A stretch of DNA of 64,000 nt from Micrococcales bacterium (GTDB taxonomy: Bacteria > Actinomycetota > Actinomycetes > Actinomycetales > Cellulomonadaceae), in NCBI GenBank assembly GCA_009785115.1, contig WQWY01000016.1, positions 1 through 64,000 on the forward strand, read 5' to 3'. A program made the translations under genes and the position numbers. The stretch's first letter is position 1; each line of letters starts with the position of its first letter. A model generated the notes under the pieces. It had not been told where the DNA came from. It saw nothing but the letters and a program-made list of their open reading frames with translations, and searched no databases. Of the stretch, positions 24,323 to 34,005 are shown in pieces.

Positions 24323-25717
24323 GTGAAGAGCGCCGTCGAGACTCTCGCACCGACGAAGGTCAGGCTGACCGTCCAGGTCACCCCGGACGAGCTCAAGCCG
24401 AGCATCGACCAGGCCTACGCACGGCTCGCCGAGCAGATGACCGTGCCCGGCTTCCGCAAGGGCAAGGTCCCGCCGCGGATCATCGACCAGAGGGTCGGCC
24501 GGGTGGCGGTCATGGAGCAGGCCGTCAACGAGGGCCTGCCGGGCTTCTACGCCCAGGCGGTGCGGGACAACGACCTGCGCCCGCTCGCCCAGCCGCAGGT
24601 CGAGGTGCTCTCGGTGCCCGGTCTTCCCGGCCGTGACCCCGACACCCCTGACGAGCTGCGGTTCACCGCCGAGGTGGTGGTGCGGCCCGTGCTCGAGCTG
24701 CCCGACCTGGGCTCGCTGAAGGTCGAGGTGGACGGGACGGAGCCCACCGACGAGGAGGTGGCGACTCGTCTCGACGCGCTGCGCGAGCGCTTCGGCACGC
24801 TGGTCGGGGTAGACCGGCCCGCCGCGGACGGCGACTTCGTCCAGCTCGACCTGGTGGCCAAGATCGACGACGCCGACGTCGACCAGGTCTCTGGTGTCAG
24901 CTACCAGCTCGGGTCGGGCTCCATGCTCGAGGGCATGGACGAGGCGCTGTCCGGGCTGTCCGCGGAAGAGTCCACGACCTTCGAGACCACGCTGGTCGGT
25001 GGGGCGCACGCCGGGGAGAAGGCCCTGGTGACGCTCACGGCGACCGCGATCAAGGAGCGCCAGCTCCCGGAGGCGGACGACGAGTTCGCCGAGCTCGCCA
25101 GCGAGTTCGACACCATGGACGAGCTCACCGAGAGTCTGCGCGCCCAGGTCGCCGAGGCCAAGGTCGGAGACCAGGCGATCCAGGCTCGCGACCGTCTGCT
25201 GGAGACCCTGCTCGAGACCGTCGAGATCCCTGTGCCGACCGAGCTGGTCGAGGAGGAGGTCTCCCACCACCTGGCCGGGGAGGAGCGCGACGAGGACGAC
25301 GAGCACCGCGCCGAGGTCACCGAGGAGTCGACCACCTCGCTGCGCCGGCAGATCCTGCTGGACACCCTGGCGGAGACCCTGGAGGTCAAGGTCGGCCAGG
25401 ACGAGCTGCTGGAGTACCTGCTCGGCACGGCTCGTCAGTACGGCATGGACCCCAACGAGTTCATCTCGACCCTGTCCGGCCGTGGTCAGATCCCCGCGGT
25501 GGTCGCTGAGGTGGCCCGGGGCAAGTCTCTGGCGACGGCGCTGCGTCAGGTGACCGTCGTCGGCCCTGACGGCGCCGTCGTGGACCTCACCGCGTACATC
25601 GGCTCTGACGAGACCGACGCGCCGGCCGACGGCGTCGACCAGGAGGCCGGGGCTGACCTCGAGGACGCCCCGGTGGCAGGCTCGGCGTCGGACATCTCCT
25701 CTGTCGTCGGTCGCTGA
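24323..25717 (+). CDS. tig: Trigger factor, ribosome-bound chaperone
   Basis: Trigger factor binds the ribosomal exit tunnel and shields nascent chains. The 464-residue product has the N-terminal ribosome-binding signature (PGFRKGKVPPRIIDQRVG, about 40-57), a central peptidyl-prolyl isomerase domain (about 150-245) and a long helical C-terminal domain with an acidic tail. Two GTG codons are possible. The second (24323) is chosen because AGGAG ends nine bases upstream and because the family usually begins MKSAVETL. It stands upstream of clpP1-clpP2-clpX, a common linkage of folding and proteolysis genes. Confidence 0.94.
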   Translation: MKSAVETLAPTKVRLTVQVTPDELKPSIDQAYARLAEQMTVPGFRKGKVPPRIIDQRVGRVAVMEQAVNEGLPGFYAQAVRDNDLRPLAQPQVEVLSVPGLPGRDPDTPDELRFTAEVVVRPVLELPDLGSLKVEVDGTEPTDEEVATRLDALRERFGTLVGVDRPAADGDFVQLDLVAKIDDADVDQVSGVSYQLGSGSMLEGMDEALSGLSAEESTTFETTLVGGAHAGEKALVTLTATAIKERQLPEADDEFAELASEFDTMDELTESLRAQVAEAKVGDQAIQARDRLLETLLETVEIPVPTELVEEEVSHHLAGEERDEDDEHRAEVTEESTTSLRRQILLDTLAETLEVKVGQDELLEYLLGTARQYGMDPNEFISTLSGRGQIPAVVAEVARGKSLATALRQVTVVGPDGAVVDLTAYIGSDETDAPADGVDQEAGADLEDAPVAGSASDISSVVGR

Positions 25718-25763
25718 GCGGACCACCGGGTCAGGTCGGAGGTCGGTCAGGAGGTAGTTCCTG

Positions 25764-25774
25764 CGCCGACAGCG
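25764..25774. promoter_or_regulatory. Candidate ClgR box upstream of clpP1-clpP2
   Basis: CGCCGACAGCG fits the core CGCYNANRGCG of the actinobacterial ClgR operator, as I recall it from Corynebacterium; flanking positions are only partly matched. It lies about 85-95 bases upstream of the clpP1 start. ClgR activates clp genes in actinobacteria, so the location is right. Confidence 0.5.
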
Positions 25775-25858
25775 AAACCGGCGCGGTGCGGGAGCGGCCG
25801 CGGCCGATCTCAGGCACTAGTGTCGAGAAGCATCGCGAACATCAGCTGGGAGGCGCTT

Positions 25859-26491
25859 GTGAACACGCAGCCGACGAACGCCCGGGCCGACGGCCCGGGG
25901 CTCGGCCTCAACGACCACATCTACAACCGGTTGCTGCGCGAGCGGATCATCTGGCTGGGCTCTGAGGTTCGCGACGAGAACGCCAACGCCATCTGCGCGC
26001 AGATGCTGCTGCTGGCCGCCGAGGACCCGGACAGGGACATCTGGCTGTACATCAACTCCCCGGGCGGCTCGATCACCGCGGGCATGGCGATCTACGACAC
26101 CATGCAGTACATCGCGCCGGACGTGGCGACCATCGCCATGGGCATGGCCGCCTCGATGGGGCAGTTCCTGCTCTCCTCGGGCACCAAGGGCAAGCGCTAC
26201 GCCACCCCGCACGCTCGGGTGATGATGCACCAGCCGTCCGGCGGCATCGGCGGCACGGCCACCGACGTGCGGATCAACGCCCAGCTCATCATGCACATGA
26301 AGCGGACCCTGGCCGAGCTCACCGCCGAGCAGACCGGCCAGACGCTGGACAAGGTGCTCCAGGACTCCGACCGTGACCGCTGGTTCACCGCCCCTGAGGC
26401 GAAGGAGTACGGCTTCATCGACCACGTGGTCGCCCAGTCCGCCGCGATCACCGGCGGCGGCAAGGGCTCGACCGGCACGGCCAAGCGCTGA
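25859..26491 (+). CDS. clpP1: ATP-dependent Clp protease proteolytic subunit 1
   Basis: Serine peptidase subunit of the Clp protease. The 210 residues carry Ser99 in GMAASMGQF, His124 in MMHQPSGG and the aspartate region [26 protein letters not shown] is the oxyanion-hole strand. Actinobacteria need two different rings, ClpP1 and ClpP2, which fits the paralogue immediately downstream (14-base gap). The GTG at 25859 is chosen because GGGAGG ends five bases before it; an in-frame GTG at 25820 is possible but has no such site. Confidence 0.93.
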   Translation: MNTQPTNARADGPGLGLNDHIYNRLLRERIIWLGSEVRDENANAICAQMLLLAAEDPDRDIWLYINSPGGSITAGMAIYDTMQYIAPDVATIAMGMAASMGQFLLSSGTKGKRYATPHARVMMHQPSGGIGGTATDVRINAQLIMHMKRTLAELTAEQTGQTLDKVLQDSDRDRWFTAPEAKEYGFIDHVVAQSAAITGGGKGSTGTAKR

Positions 26492-26505
26492 GGAGACGAG
26501 GAACA

Positions 26506-27213
26506 GTGAGCATCGAGTCGCAGTACCTGCGCACCGCCGCCCGTCTGGCAGGCCCCGGAGGCCTGGCCCTGCCTTCCCCGCAGTCGCGGTACGTGCTGCC
26601 GCAGTTCGAGGAGCGCACCGCCTACGGCTTCAAGCGGCAAGACCCGTACACCAAGCTGTTCGAGGACAGGATCGTCTTCCTCGGTGTCCAGGTGGACGAC
26701 GCGTCGGCCGACGACGTGATGGCCCAGCTGCTGGTGCTGGAGAGCAGCGACCCGGACCGCGACATCATCATCTACATCAACTCGCCCGGTGGCTCCTTCA
26801 CGGCGCTGACCGCGATCTACGACACGATGCTGTACATCAAGCCGCAGATCCAGACGGTGTGCCTGGGGCAGGCCGCCTCGGCCGCGGCGGTGCTGCTGGC
26901 TGCCGGGTCGCCCGGCAAGCGTCTGGCGCTGCCCAACGCACGGGTGCTCATCCACCAGCCGGCGATCGAGGGCGGCTTCGCCCAGGCCTCGGACATCGAG
27001 ATCCACGCCAACGAGCTGATCCGCATGCGCGAGTGGCTGGAGGAGACCCTGGCCCGGCACACCGGTCAGGAGCTGGAGCAGGTGCGCAAGGACATCGAGC
27101 GCGACAAGATCCTCACGGCGCAGCAGGCGTTGGCCTACGGGATGGTGGACCAGGTGCTGACCAGCCGCAAGGGTGTCGACCCGACCGTGGTGGCCGAGCA
27201 ACCCCCAGTGTGA
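26506..27213 (+). CDS. clpP2: ATP-dependent Clp protease proteolytic subunit 2
   Basis: Second ClpP paralogue, 235 residues, with a longer N-terminus than ClpP1. Catalytic Ser125 is in [11 protein letters not shown] and His150 in [28 protein letters not shown] matches the family. GTG start at 26506, preceded by AGGAG/GAGG. In mycobacteria ClpP1 and ClpP2 form a mixed tetradecamer and only ClpP2 docks the ATPase; the same is likely here, with clpX next in line. A weak hairpin (27277-27297) follows. Confidence 0.93.
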   Translation: MSIESQYLRTAARLAGPGGLALPSPQSRYVLPQFEERTAYGFKRQDPYTKLFEDRIVFLGVQVDDASADDVMAQLLVLESSDPDRDIIIYINSPGGSFTALTAIYDTMLYIKPQIQTVCLGQAASAAAVLLAAGSPGKRLALPNARVLIHQPAIEGGFAQASDIEIHANELIRMREWLEETLARHTGQELEQVRKDIERDKILTAQQALAYGMVDQVLTSRKGVDPTVVAEQPPV

Positions 27214-27276
27214 TCCGCGTTGACCACGATCAGGCATACGGGCGACACGCGCGCTGAGTCACTCGGATGTCGGCCG

Positions 27277-27297
27277 TCTGAGGCAGACTTCCTCAGA
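27277..27297. terminator. Hairpin between clpP2 and clpX
   Basis: TCTGAGG (27277-27283) pairs with CCTCAGA (27291-27297) across a seven-base loop. It is weak for a terminator but sits in the 243-base gap between clpP2 and clpX. The rest of that gap should contain the clpX promoter, which I cannot place. Confidence 0.35.
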
Positions 27298-27456
27298 GGG
27301 CATCCCCGGGTGCCGACCGGCTTGATGGGACCTTCGAACCGATCCAGCCGAGGCGCTCGCTCGGGTGTTGTGTCATGGTTGTAGTGCCTTCGTGGTGCTC
27401 TGCGGTGCGTCTGGACCGCTAGCACCGGGGCGCGACGAGAGAAGGGACGGGCACAC

Positions 27457-28737
<1,281 letters not shown>

Positions 28738-28741
28738 GGCT

Positions 28742-28764
28742 CGAGCGGGGCCGGTCCCGGCTCG
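28742..28764. terminator. Hairpin after clpX
   Basis: CGAGC-G-GGG (28742-28750) pairs with CCC-G-GCTCG (28756-28764) around CCGGT with one internal mismatch. It begins five bases past the clpX stop. No T-run follows. Confidence 0.45.
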
Positions 28765-28778
28765 TCGGTCACATCTCC

Positions 28779-28784
28779 TAGGAT
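28779..28784 (+). promoter_or_regulatory. -10 element, leaderless chorismate mutase promoter
   Basis: TAGGAT ends six bases before the GTG start at 28791, so transcription should begin at or next to the start codon and the mRNA would be leaderless. No ribosome binding site is present, as expected. Confidence 0.65.
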
Positions 28785-28790
28785 CGAGTC

Positions 28791-29111
28791 GTGCCCGACA
28801 TCCCTGCCGACCTCGTGCGTCTTCGAGCCAGCATCGACAACATCGACGCCGCGCTGATCCACCTGCTCGCCGAGCGGTTCAAGTACACCCAGCAGGTCGG
28901 TCTCCTCAAGGTCCGCGAAGGTCTGCCCCCGGCCGACCTCGCACGAGAGTCCGACCAGGTCGCCCGCCTGCGCGACCTCGCCGACGCCTCGGGCCTCGAC
29001 CCGGAGTTCGCCGAGAAGTTCTTGGCCTTCCTGGTCGACGAGGTCATCCACCACCACACCCGATTGAGGCGAGAAGCGAACGAGCTTGCTCGATTCGACC
29101 GAGCCGATTGA
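28791..29111 (+). CDS. Chorismate mutase, AroQ type
   Basis: Converts chorismate to prephenate for Phe/Tyr synthesis. The 106-residue all-helical protein has LRASIDNIDAALIHLLAERF (helix 1 with the active-site Arg), QVGLLKVREGLPPADLARES and FLAFLVDEVIHHH. The last 16 codons and the TGA stop are supplied by the first copy of the 82-base tandem repeat (from 29055), so the tail LRREANELARFDRAD is repeat-encoded. The core fold ends before it, so function is probably unaffected. Confidence 0.88.
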   Translation: MPDIPADLVRLRASIDNIDAALIHLLAERFKYTQQVGLLKVREGLPPADLARESDQVARLRDLADASGLDPEFAEKFLAFLVDEVIHHHTRLRREANELARFDRAD

Positions 29112-29225
29112 GGGTGTTGACGAGCGCAGCGAGGAACACACCCGATTGAGGCGAGAGGCGAACGAGCTTGCTCGATTCGACCGAGCCGATTGAGGGTGTT
29201 GACGAGCGCAGCGAGGAACACACCC
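29055..29225. repeat. 82-base tandem repeat, two copies plus stub
   Basis: Copy 1 is 29055-29136 and copy 2 is 29137-29218, differing by one base (AGAAG versus AGAGG). A third start (CACACCC) is at 29219-29225. Each copy contains the near-palindrome CGAACGAGCTTGCTCGATTCG, given here as CGAAC-GAGC-TT-GCTC-GATTCG, two GATTGAGG blocks and a GAGCGCAGCGAGGAAC end. Copy 1 enters the 3' end of the chorismate mutase gene. A diverged copy lies inside valS (31558-31640, opposite strand). Confidence 0.9.
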
Positions 29226-29233
29226 AGCCAAGA

Positions 29234-29264
29234 CGTGGTGCGAGCGAGGCTCGCTCGCACCACG
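29234..29264. terminator. Bidirectional terminator, 15-base stem
   Basis: CGTGGTGCGAGCGAG (29234-29248) is perfectly complementary to 29250-29264, with only one unpaired base between the arms, so the real loop is formed by opening end pairs. It sits between the convergent chorismate mutase and acyl-CoA synthetase genes. It has no T-run, as is common in actinobacteria. Confidence 0.75.
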
Positions 29265-29284
29265 CTGACTGAGGCGGGGGGCGA

Positions 29285-31117
29285 TCAGCTCTCTGGTTCG
29301 GCCGGCTCGGGGCGGGTGTCGACGTAGAGGTTGTCGATCTCGGCGGCGAAGTCGCGCAGCACCAGGGCCCGCTTCACCTTCATCGAGGGCGTCAGGTAGC
29401 CGTTCGTCTCGGTGAAGTCGACGGGCAGCACCGCGATCTTGCGGATCGACTCGGCACGGGAGACCACCTTGTTGGCCCGGGCCACAGCGGCGTCCAGCGA
29501 CTGGAGCACTCTCGGGTGACGGGCGGCCACCGTGACGTCCATGGACGGCAGCCCGTGGATCTTCAGCCAGCCCGGCAGCATCTCGGGGTCGAGGGTGACC
29601 AGCGCTCCGATGAACGGACGCGCGTCGCCCACGACGACGACCTGGCCGACCAGGGGGTGACCGCGCAGCCTGTCCTCGAGCACCGCCGGGGCGACGTTCT
29701 TGCCCGCGGCGGTGACGATGATCTCCTTCTTGCGGCCGGTGATGCTCAGGTAGCCGTCGTCGTCCAGGCTGCCCAGGTCACCGGTGGCGAACCAGCCGTC
29801 GACCAGCACCTGCGCCGTGGCCTCGGCCTCGTTGCGGTAGCCGCGGAACACGTGCGGGCCCTTGACCCAGATCTGGTCCTCGTCGTCCACGCGCACCCAG
29901 GTGCCGGGGAAGGCCGGGCCGACGCTGCCGACCTTGGTCAGGCCCGGCAGGTTCACCGAGGCCGGTGCCATGGTCTCGGTCAGGCCGTAGCCCTCCATGA
30001 TGGTCACGCCGATGCCACGGAAGTAGTGCCCGAGACGCTCGCCCAGCGGGGCGCCGCCGGAGATGGCGTACTCCATCTGCCCGCCGAACGCCTGCCGCAC
30101 CTTGCGGTAGACCAGACGCTCCGCCAGACGGTGCGCCACGGTGAGCGAGGGCCTCGGGCCGCGAGGGGTGTCCAGGGCACGGGAGTAGGTGATCGCCACC
30201 TTGGCCGACCAGCGGAAGATCCGCAGGGAGAGCCCAGGGCCGGCCTTCTGCTCGGCGGAGTTGTAGACCTTCTCGAAGACTCGGGGCACGGCCAGGACGA
30301 ACGTCGGCTGGACGGCGGCGAGGTCTTCCAGCAGGTGCTTGGTGCTCGGGCTGTGAGACAGCACCGCACCCGCGGCGATCGTGACCATCTGGATGTACCG
30401 GGCGAAGACGTGAGCCAGCGGCAAGAACAGCAAGGTGCGCTTCTGCGGCGATCCTTGGAGCACGATCCGCAGGTTGGAGTGCACCGCGTTGAGGGCGTGG
30501 ACGACCAGGTTGCCGTGCGCGAGCTCGACACCCTTGGGTCGTCCGGTGGTGCCCGAGGTGTAGATGACCGTCGCGAGGGTGTCGGTGTCGGCCAGGCCGG
30601 AGCGTCGCGCTATCTCCTCGTCGGTGACCTGCGCGCCGCGCTCCGCCAGCGTGCCCACGGCGTCCTCGTCGATGACCAGCACCTCGTTCAGCCCGGGCAG
30701 GTCGTCGTGCACCTCGGCGACCGTGGCGGCGTGCGCGGCGGTCTCCGCGACGACCACACGCACGCCGGCGTCGGCGCAGATCCAGCGGACCTGCTCGGCC
30801 GAGGAGGTCTCGTAGATCGGCACCCCGACACCGCCGGCGGCCCAGATGGCGAAGTCCAGCAGCGTCCACTCGTACCGGGTGCGGCACATGATCGCGACCC
30901 GGTCGCCAGGGTCGATGCCCGCGGCGACCAGGCCCTTGGCGACCGCGGTGACCTCGTCGGCGAACTCCTGCCGGGTCACCGGGAGCCAGGTGCCACCGTC
31001 GGGGCGCAGCGCGAAGACGATGTCGGGCCCCTCGGCCAGCAGGTCGGCCAGCAGCCGGGGCGCCGACCAGGTCGGGTCGGAGGGGATGGGCGCGGGGCTG
31101 TGCGTCTCGTGCGTCAT
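29285..31117 (-). CDS. fadD: Long-chain fatty acid-CoA ligase (AMP-dependent)
   Basis: Activates fatty acids to acyl-CoA through an acyl-AMP. The 610-residue ANL-family protein has the AMP-binding P-loop YTSGTTGRPKGVEL (about 185-200), the EGYGLTETMAP acyl/adenine motif, FATGDLG with the ribose-binding Asp, and TGRKKEIIVTAAGKNVAP at the domain hinge. Length and motifs match the FadD15-like/long-chain group; the chain-length preference cannot be read. Its ATG overlaps the valS stop (ATGA), so it is translated as the second gene of a valS operon, an unusual pairing with no obvious pathway logic. Confidence 0.9.
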   Translation of the reverse strand: MTHETHSPAPIPSDPTWSAPRLLADLLAEGPDIVFALRPDGGTWLPVTRQEFADEVTAVAKGLVAAGIDPGDRVAIMCRTRYEWTLLDFAIWAAGGVGVPIYETSSAEQVRWICADAGVRVVVAETAAHAATVAEVHDDLPGLNEVLVIDEDAVGTLAERGAQVTDEEIARRSGLADTDTLATVIYTSGTTGRPKGVELAHGNLVVHALNAVHSNLRIVLQGSPQKRTLLFLPLAHVFARYIQMVTIAAGAVLSHSPSTKHLLEDLAAVQPTFVLAVPRVFEKVYNSAEQKAGPGLSLRIFRWSAKVAITYSRALDTPRGPRPSLTVAHRLAERLVYRKVRQAFGGQMEYAISGGAPLGERLGHYFRGIGVTIMEGYGLTETMAPASVNLPGLTKVGSVGPAFPGTWVRVDDEDQIWVKGPHVFRGYRNEAEATAQVLVDGWFATGDLGSLDDDGYLSITGRKKEIIVTAAGKNVAPAVLEDRLRGHPLVGQVVVVGDARPFIGALVTLDPEMLPGWLKIHGLPSMDVTVAARHPRVLQSLDAAVARANKVVSRAESIRKIAVLPVDFTETNGYLTPSMKVKRALVLRDFAAEIDNLYVDTRPEPAEPES

Positions 31118-33825
31118 GACGTGACCAGCACAGCGTCGTCGGCGACGGGCGCGGGCACGTCACCGGTGACCAGGTCGAGATCGCCGGTCACCCGGCCTGC
31201 CGCGCGCACGTCGGCCAGCGCGGCACGCACGCCTTCGGCGGCATCGGTGGGGATGGTCAGACGCACTGAGCTCACCTCGGTTCTCATGGACAGCTTTGCC
31301 TCAGACTTGACCTTGCGCAGCGCGGCGAGAGCCGCACCCGCCGAGACGACGATGCCAGGCGGGGCATCACCCGCGGCGGCTCGCAGCGGTGCCGCGTCCG
31401 GCCACGGCTGGCGGTGCACCGAGCCCTCGCGCCACCACGACCAGACCTCTTCGGTCGCGAACGGCAGCACCGGCGCGAACAGGCGCAGCATCACGTCGAG
31501 CGCCAGCGCGAGCGCTGTGCGGGCCGACTCCGCGCCCGCAGGGTTGATATCGGCCGCATGTTCCTCGCTACGCTCGTCAACGCCGTCAATCGGCTCGGAA
31601 GAACGAGCGAGCTCGCTCTTCCCTCGCCTCAATCCGCCGTATGCACGGTCCTTGACCAGCTCGAGGTAGTCGTCGCAGAACGTCCAGAAGAACGTCTCGG
31701 TCACCTCGAGGGCCCGGGTGTGGTCGTAGCTCTCCAGCGCGGCGGTCGCCTGGTCGACCACCTCGGCCAGCCCGGCCAGCATCGCACGGTCCAGCGGGAC
31801 GGTCACCGTGGCCGGGTCCAGCGAGACCGGAGCGTCAGGGGCGCCGAAGGAGAGCGCGAACTTGCTCGCGTTGAGGACCTTGATCGCCAGGCGGCGCCCG
31901 ATCTTCATCTGCCCGACCTCGAACGCCGCGTCGGTGCCGAGCTTCGCCGAAGCGGCCCAGTAGCGCACCGCGTCCGAGCCGTGCTCGGTGAGCAGCCCCA
32001 TCGGGGTGACCACGTTGCCCTTGGACTTCGACATCTTCTTGCGGTCCGGGTCCAAGATCCAGCCGCTGATCCCCGCGTGAGACCACGGCAGCGACCCGTG
32101 CTCCAGGTGGGAGCGCACCACGGTGGAGAACAGCCAGGTGCGGATGATGTCCTGCCCCTGGGGGCGCAGCGACATGGGGAACGTCTTGGTGAACAGCGCG
32201 GGGTCGTCCCGCCAGCCGCAGGCGATCTGCGGGGTCAGCGAGCTCGTGGCCCAGGTGTCCATGATGTCGGAGTCACCGACGAAGCCCCCGGGCACCCCGC
32301 GCTGGTCGGCGGCGTACCCCTCGGGCACGTCAGAGGACGGGTCCACCGGCAGCTGCTCCTCGGTCGGGACCAGCGGGGTGTCGTACAGCGGCTCACCGGC
32401 GGCGTCGAGCGCGTACCACACCGGGAACGGCACGCCGAAGAACCGCTGCCGGGAGATCAGCCAGTCACCGTTGAGGCCACCCACCCAGTTCTCGTACCGC
32501 ACCCGCATGAACCCGGGGTGGAACTCGAGCTCTTCGGCCCGGGCGAGCAGCGCGGCCCGCAGGTCCTCGTCGCGCCCGCCGTTGCGGATGTACCACTGAC
32601 GGCTCGAGACGATCTCGAGGGGCTTGTCGCCCTTCTCGTAGAAGTTCGCCTTGCGCATGGTCGGCGTCGGCTCGCCGTCCAGATCACCGGCGGTGCGCAG
32701 CGCCGCGACGACGGCCTCACGGGCGGAGAACGTCGTCTTGCCCGCCAGCTCGGCGTACACGGCCGCACCGTCGCCGGTCAGCCACTCGGGGGTGGTGCGC
32801 TCCAGGCGCCCGTCACGGCCCACCACGGTGCGGTTGGGCAGCCGCAGCTCACGCCACCACTGCACGTCGGTGAGGTCACCGAAGGTGCAGCACATCGCGA
32901 TGCCCGCACCCTTGTCCGGCTCGGCGGCCGGGTGGGCGAGCACCGGGATCTCGACGTCGAACAGCGGGCTGCGCACCGTCGTGCCGAACAGCGGCTGGTA
33001 CCGCTCGTCGTCCGGGTGGGCGATCAGAGCCACGCAGGCGGGCAGCAGCTCGGGTCTCGTGGTCTCGATGTGGACCGGACCGCCCTCGCCGTGGAACGCG
33101 ACCTTGTAGAAGTGGCCGGGGTAGTCGCGGGCCTCGAGCTCGGCCTGCGCGACAGCCGTCTGGAACGTCACGTCCCACAGCCCTGGGGCGAGCTGCTGGT
33201 ACGCCTCGCCACGGGCCAGGTTGCGCAAGAACGCCTGCTGGGCGACGGCGCGGGCGCTGTCACCGATGGTCTGGTAGGTGCGCGACCAGTCCACCGACAG
33301 GCCCAGGTAGCGCCACAGGCTCTCGAACTGCTGCTCGTCCTGAGCCGAGAGCCGCTCGCACAGCTCGATGAAGTTCGGGCGAGACACCGGCACCTGGTCG
33401 GCGGGCTTGACCGCCTTGCCGTCGGTGCCCTCGTGCGGGGGCACGAACCCTGGCACGTACGGCAGCGTCGGGTCGCACCGCACCCCGTAGTAGTTCTGCA
33501 CCCGCCGCTCGGTCGGCAGGCCGTTGTCGTCCCACCCCATGGGGTAGAACACCTCGGCGCCGCGCATCCGCCGGTACCGGGCCACCACGTCGGTGTGCGT
33601 GTAGCTGAACACGTGCCCCACGTGCAGCGAGCCAGACACGGTCGGCGGCGGGGTGTCGATCGAGTAGATGCTCTCGGCCGGTGCGTCCGCGTCGAACCGG
33701 TACGTCCCGTCGGTCTCCCAGGTGGCGTCCCACCGCTCCTCGAGCCCGTCCAGCCCTACCTTCTCCGGTACCTGACGCGACAGGGTGGTCGGCGCGGTCC
33801 CGGACGGTTCGGTGCGTGGGCTCAT
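31114..33825 (-). CDS. valS: Valyl-tRNA synthetase with repeat-derived insertion
   Basis: Class I enzyme that charges tRNA-Val. The 903 residues contain the HIGH-type motif SGSLHVGHVF, an editing (CP1) domain with the THETTRPE-like HIETTRPELLPAC, and KMSKSKGNV (about 596-604), then the anticodon-binding domain. At about residues 729-757 the sequence LRRGKSELARSSEP-IDGVDERSEEH interrupts the expected DRAYG...SARTALALALD junction. This stretch is encoded by a diverged copy of the 82-base repeat at 29055. The frame stays open through it. ATG at 33823-33825 with AAGGA upstream is preferred over a start 11 codons earlier. Confidence 0.95.
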   Translation of the reverse strand: MSPRTEPSGTAPTTLSRQVPEKVGLDGLEERWDATWETDGTYRFDADAPAESIYSIDTPPPTVSGSLHVGHVFSYTHTDVVARYRRMRGAEVFYPMGWDDNGLPTERRVQNYYGVRCDPTLPYVPGFVPPHEGTDGKAVKPADQVPVSRPNFIELCERLSAQDEQQFESLWRYLGLSVDWSRTYQTIGDSARAVAQQAFLRNLARGEAYQQLAPGLWDVTFQTAVAQAELEARDYPGHFYKVAFHGEGGPVHIETTRPELLPACVALIAHPDDERYQPLFGTTVRSPLFDVEIPVLAHPAAEPDKGAGIAMCCTFGDLTDVQWWRELRLPNRTVVGRDGRLERTTPEWLTGDGAAVYAELAGKTTFSAREAVVAALRTAGDLDGEPTPTMRKANFYEKGDKPLEIVSSRQWYIRNGGRDEDLRAALLARAEELEFHPGFMRVRYENWVGGLNGDWLISRQRFFGVPFPVWYALDAAGEPLYDTPLVPTEEQLPVDPSSDVPEGYAADQRGVPGGFVGDSDIMDTWATSSLTPQIACGWRDDPALFTKTFPMSLRPQGQDIIRTWLFSTVVRSHLEHGSLPWSHAGISGWILDPDRKKMSKSKGNVVTPMGLLTEHGSDAVRYWAASAKLGTDAAFEVGQMKIGRRLAIKVLNASKFALSFGAPDAPVSLDPATVTVPLDRAMLAGLAEVVDQATAALESYDHTRALEVTETFFWTFCDDYLELVKDRAYGGLRRGKSELARSSEPIDGVDERSEEHAADINPAGAESARTALALALDVMLRLFAPVLPFATEEVWSWWREGSVHRQPWPDAAPLRAAAGDAPPGIVVSAGAALAALRKVKSEAKLSMRTEVSSVRLTIPTDAAEGVRAALADVRAAGRVTGDLDLVTGDVPAPVADDAVLVTS
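31558..31640 (-). repeat. Diverged repeat copy inside valS coding sequence
   Basis: Read on the minus strand this segment aligns over about 73 bases with the 82-base repeats at 29055-29218, at roughly 80 percent by eye. It shares CGATT/GATTGAGGCGAG, GAGCCGATTGA, GTTGACGAGCG and AGCGAGGAACA blocks, and has a central palindrome AGCGAGCTCGCT. It is one base shorter than the tandem copies, which removes the in-frame TGA that ends chorismate mutase and keeps valS open. Confidence 0.8.
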
Positions 33826-33992
33826 GGCCCCACATCCTTCCAGAACCCCAGGGGGCACCGCCCACGATCATCGACAAGATGGACCTCGACCGCTGGTGGT
33901 ATTCCGCAGTCCGGCCCCCGTGGCCGACGAGGTTCCCTGTGCCCGCTGGTGGCCAGCGGCAGGGCCGAGATGTCGGTGCGGCGGGGCCTGCC

Positions 33993-33998
33993 TAGGGT
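33993..33998 (+). promoter_or_regulatory. -10 element, leaderless promoter of F420 locus
   Basis: TAGGGT ends seven bases before the ATG at 34006, which predicts a leaderless mRNA for the LLM oxidoreductase and cofE. Confidence 0.6.
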
Positions 33999-34005
33999 GA
34001 GGTGC

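Noticed and set aside
29055-29225. CRISPR array
   Set aside because: Only two contiguous copies without spacers; it is a tandem repeat related to the valS insertion.
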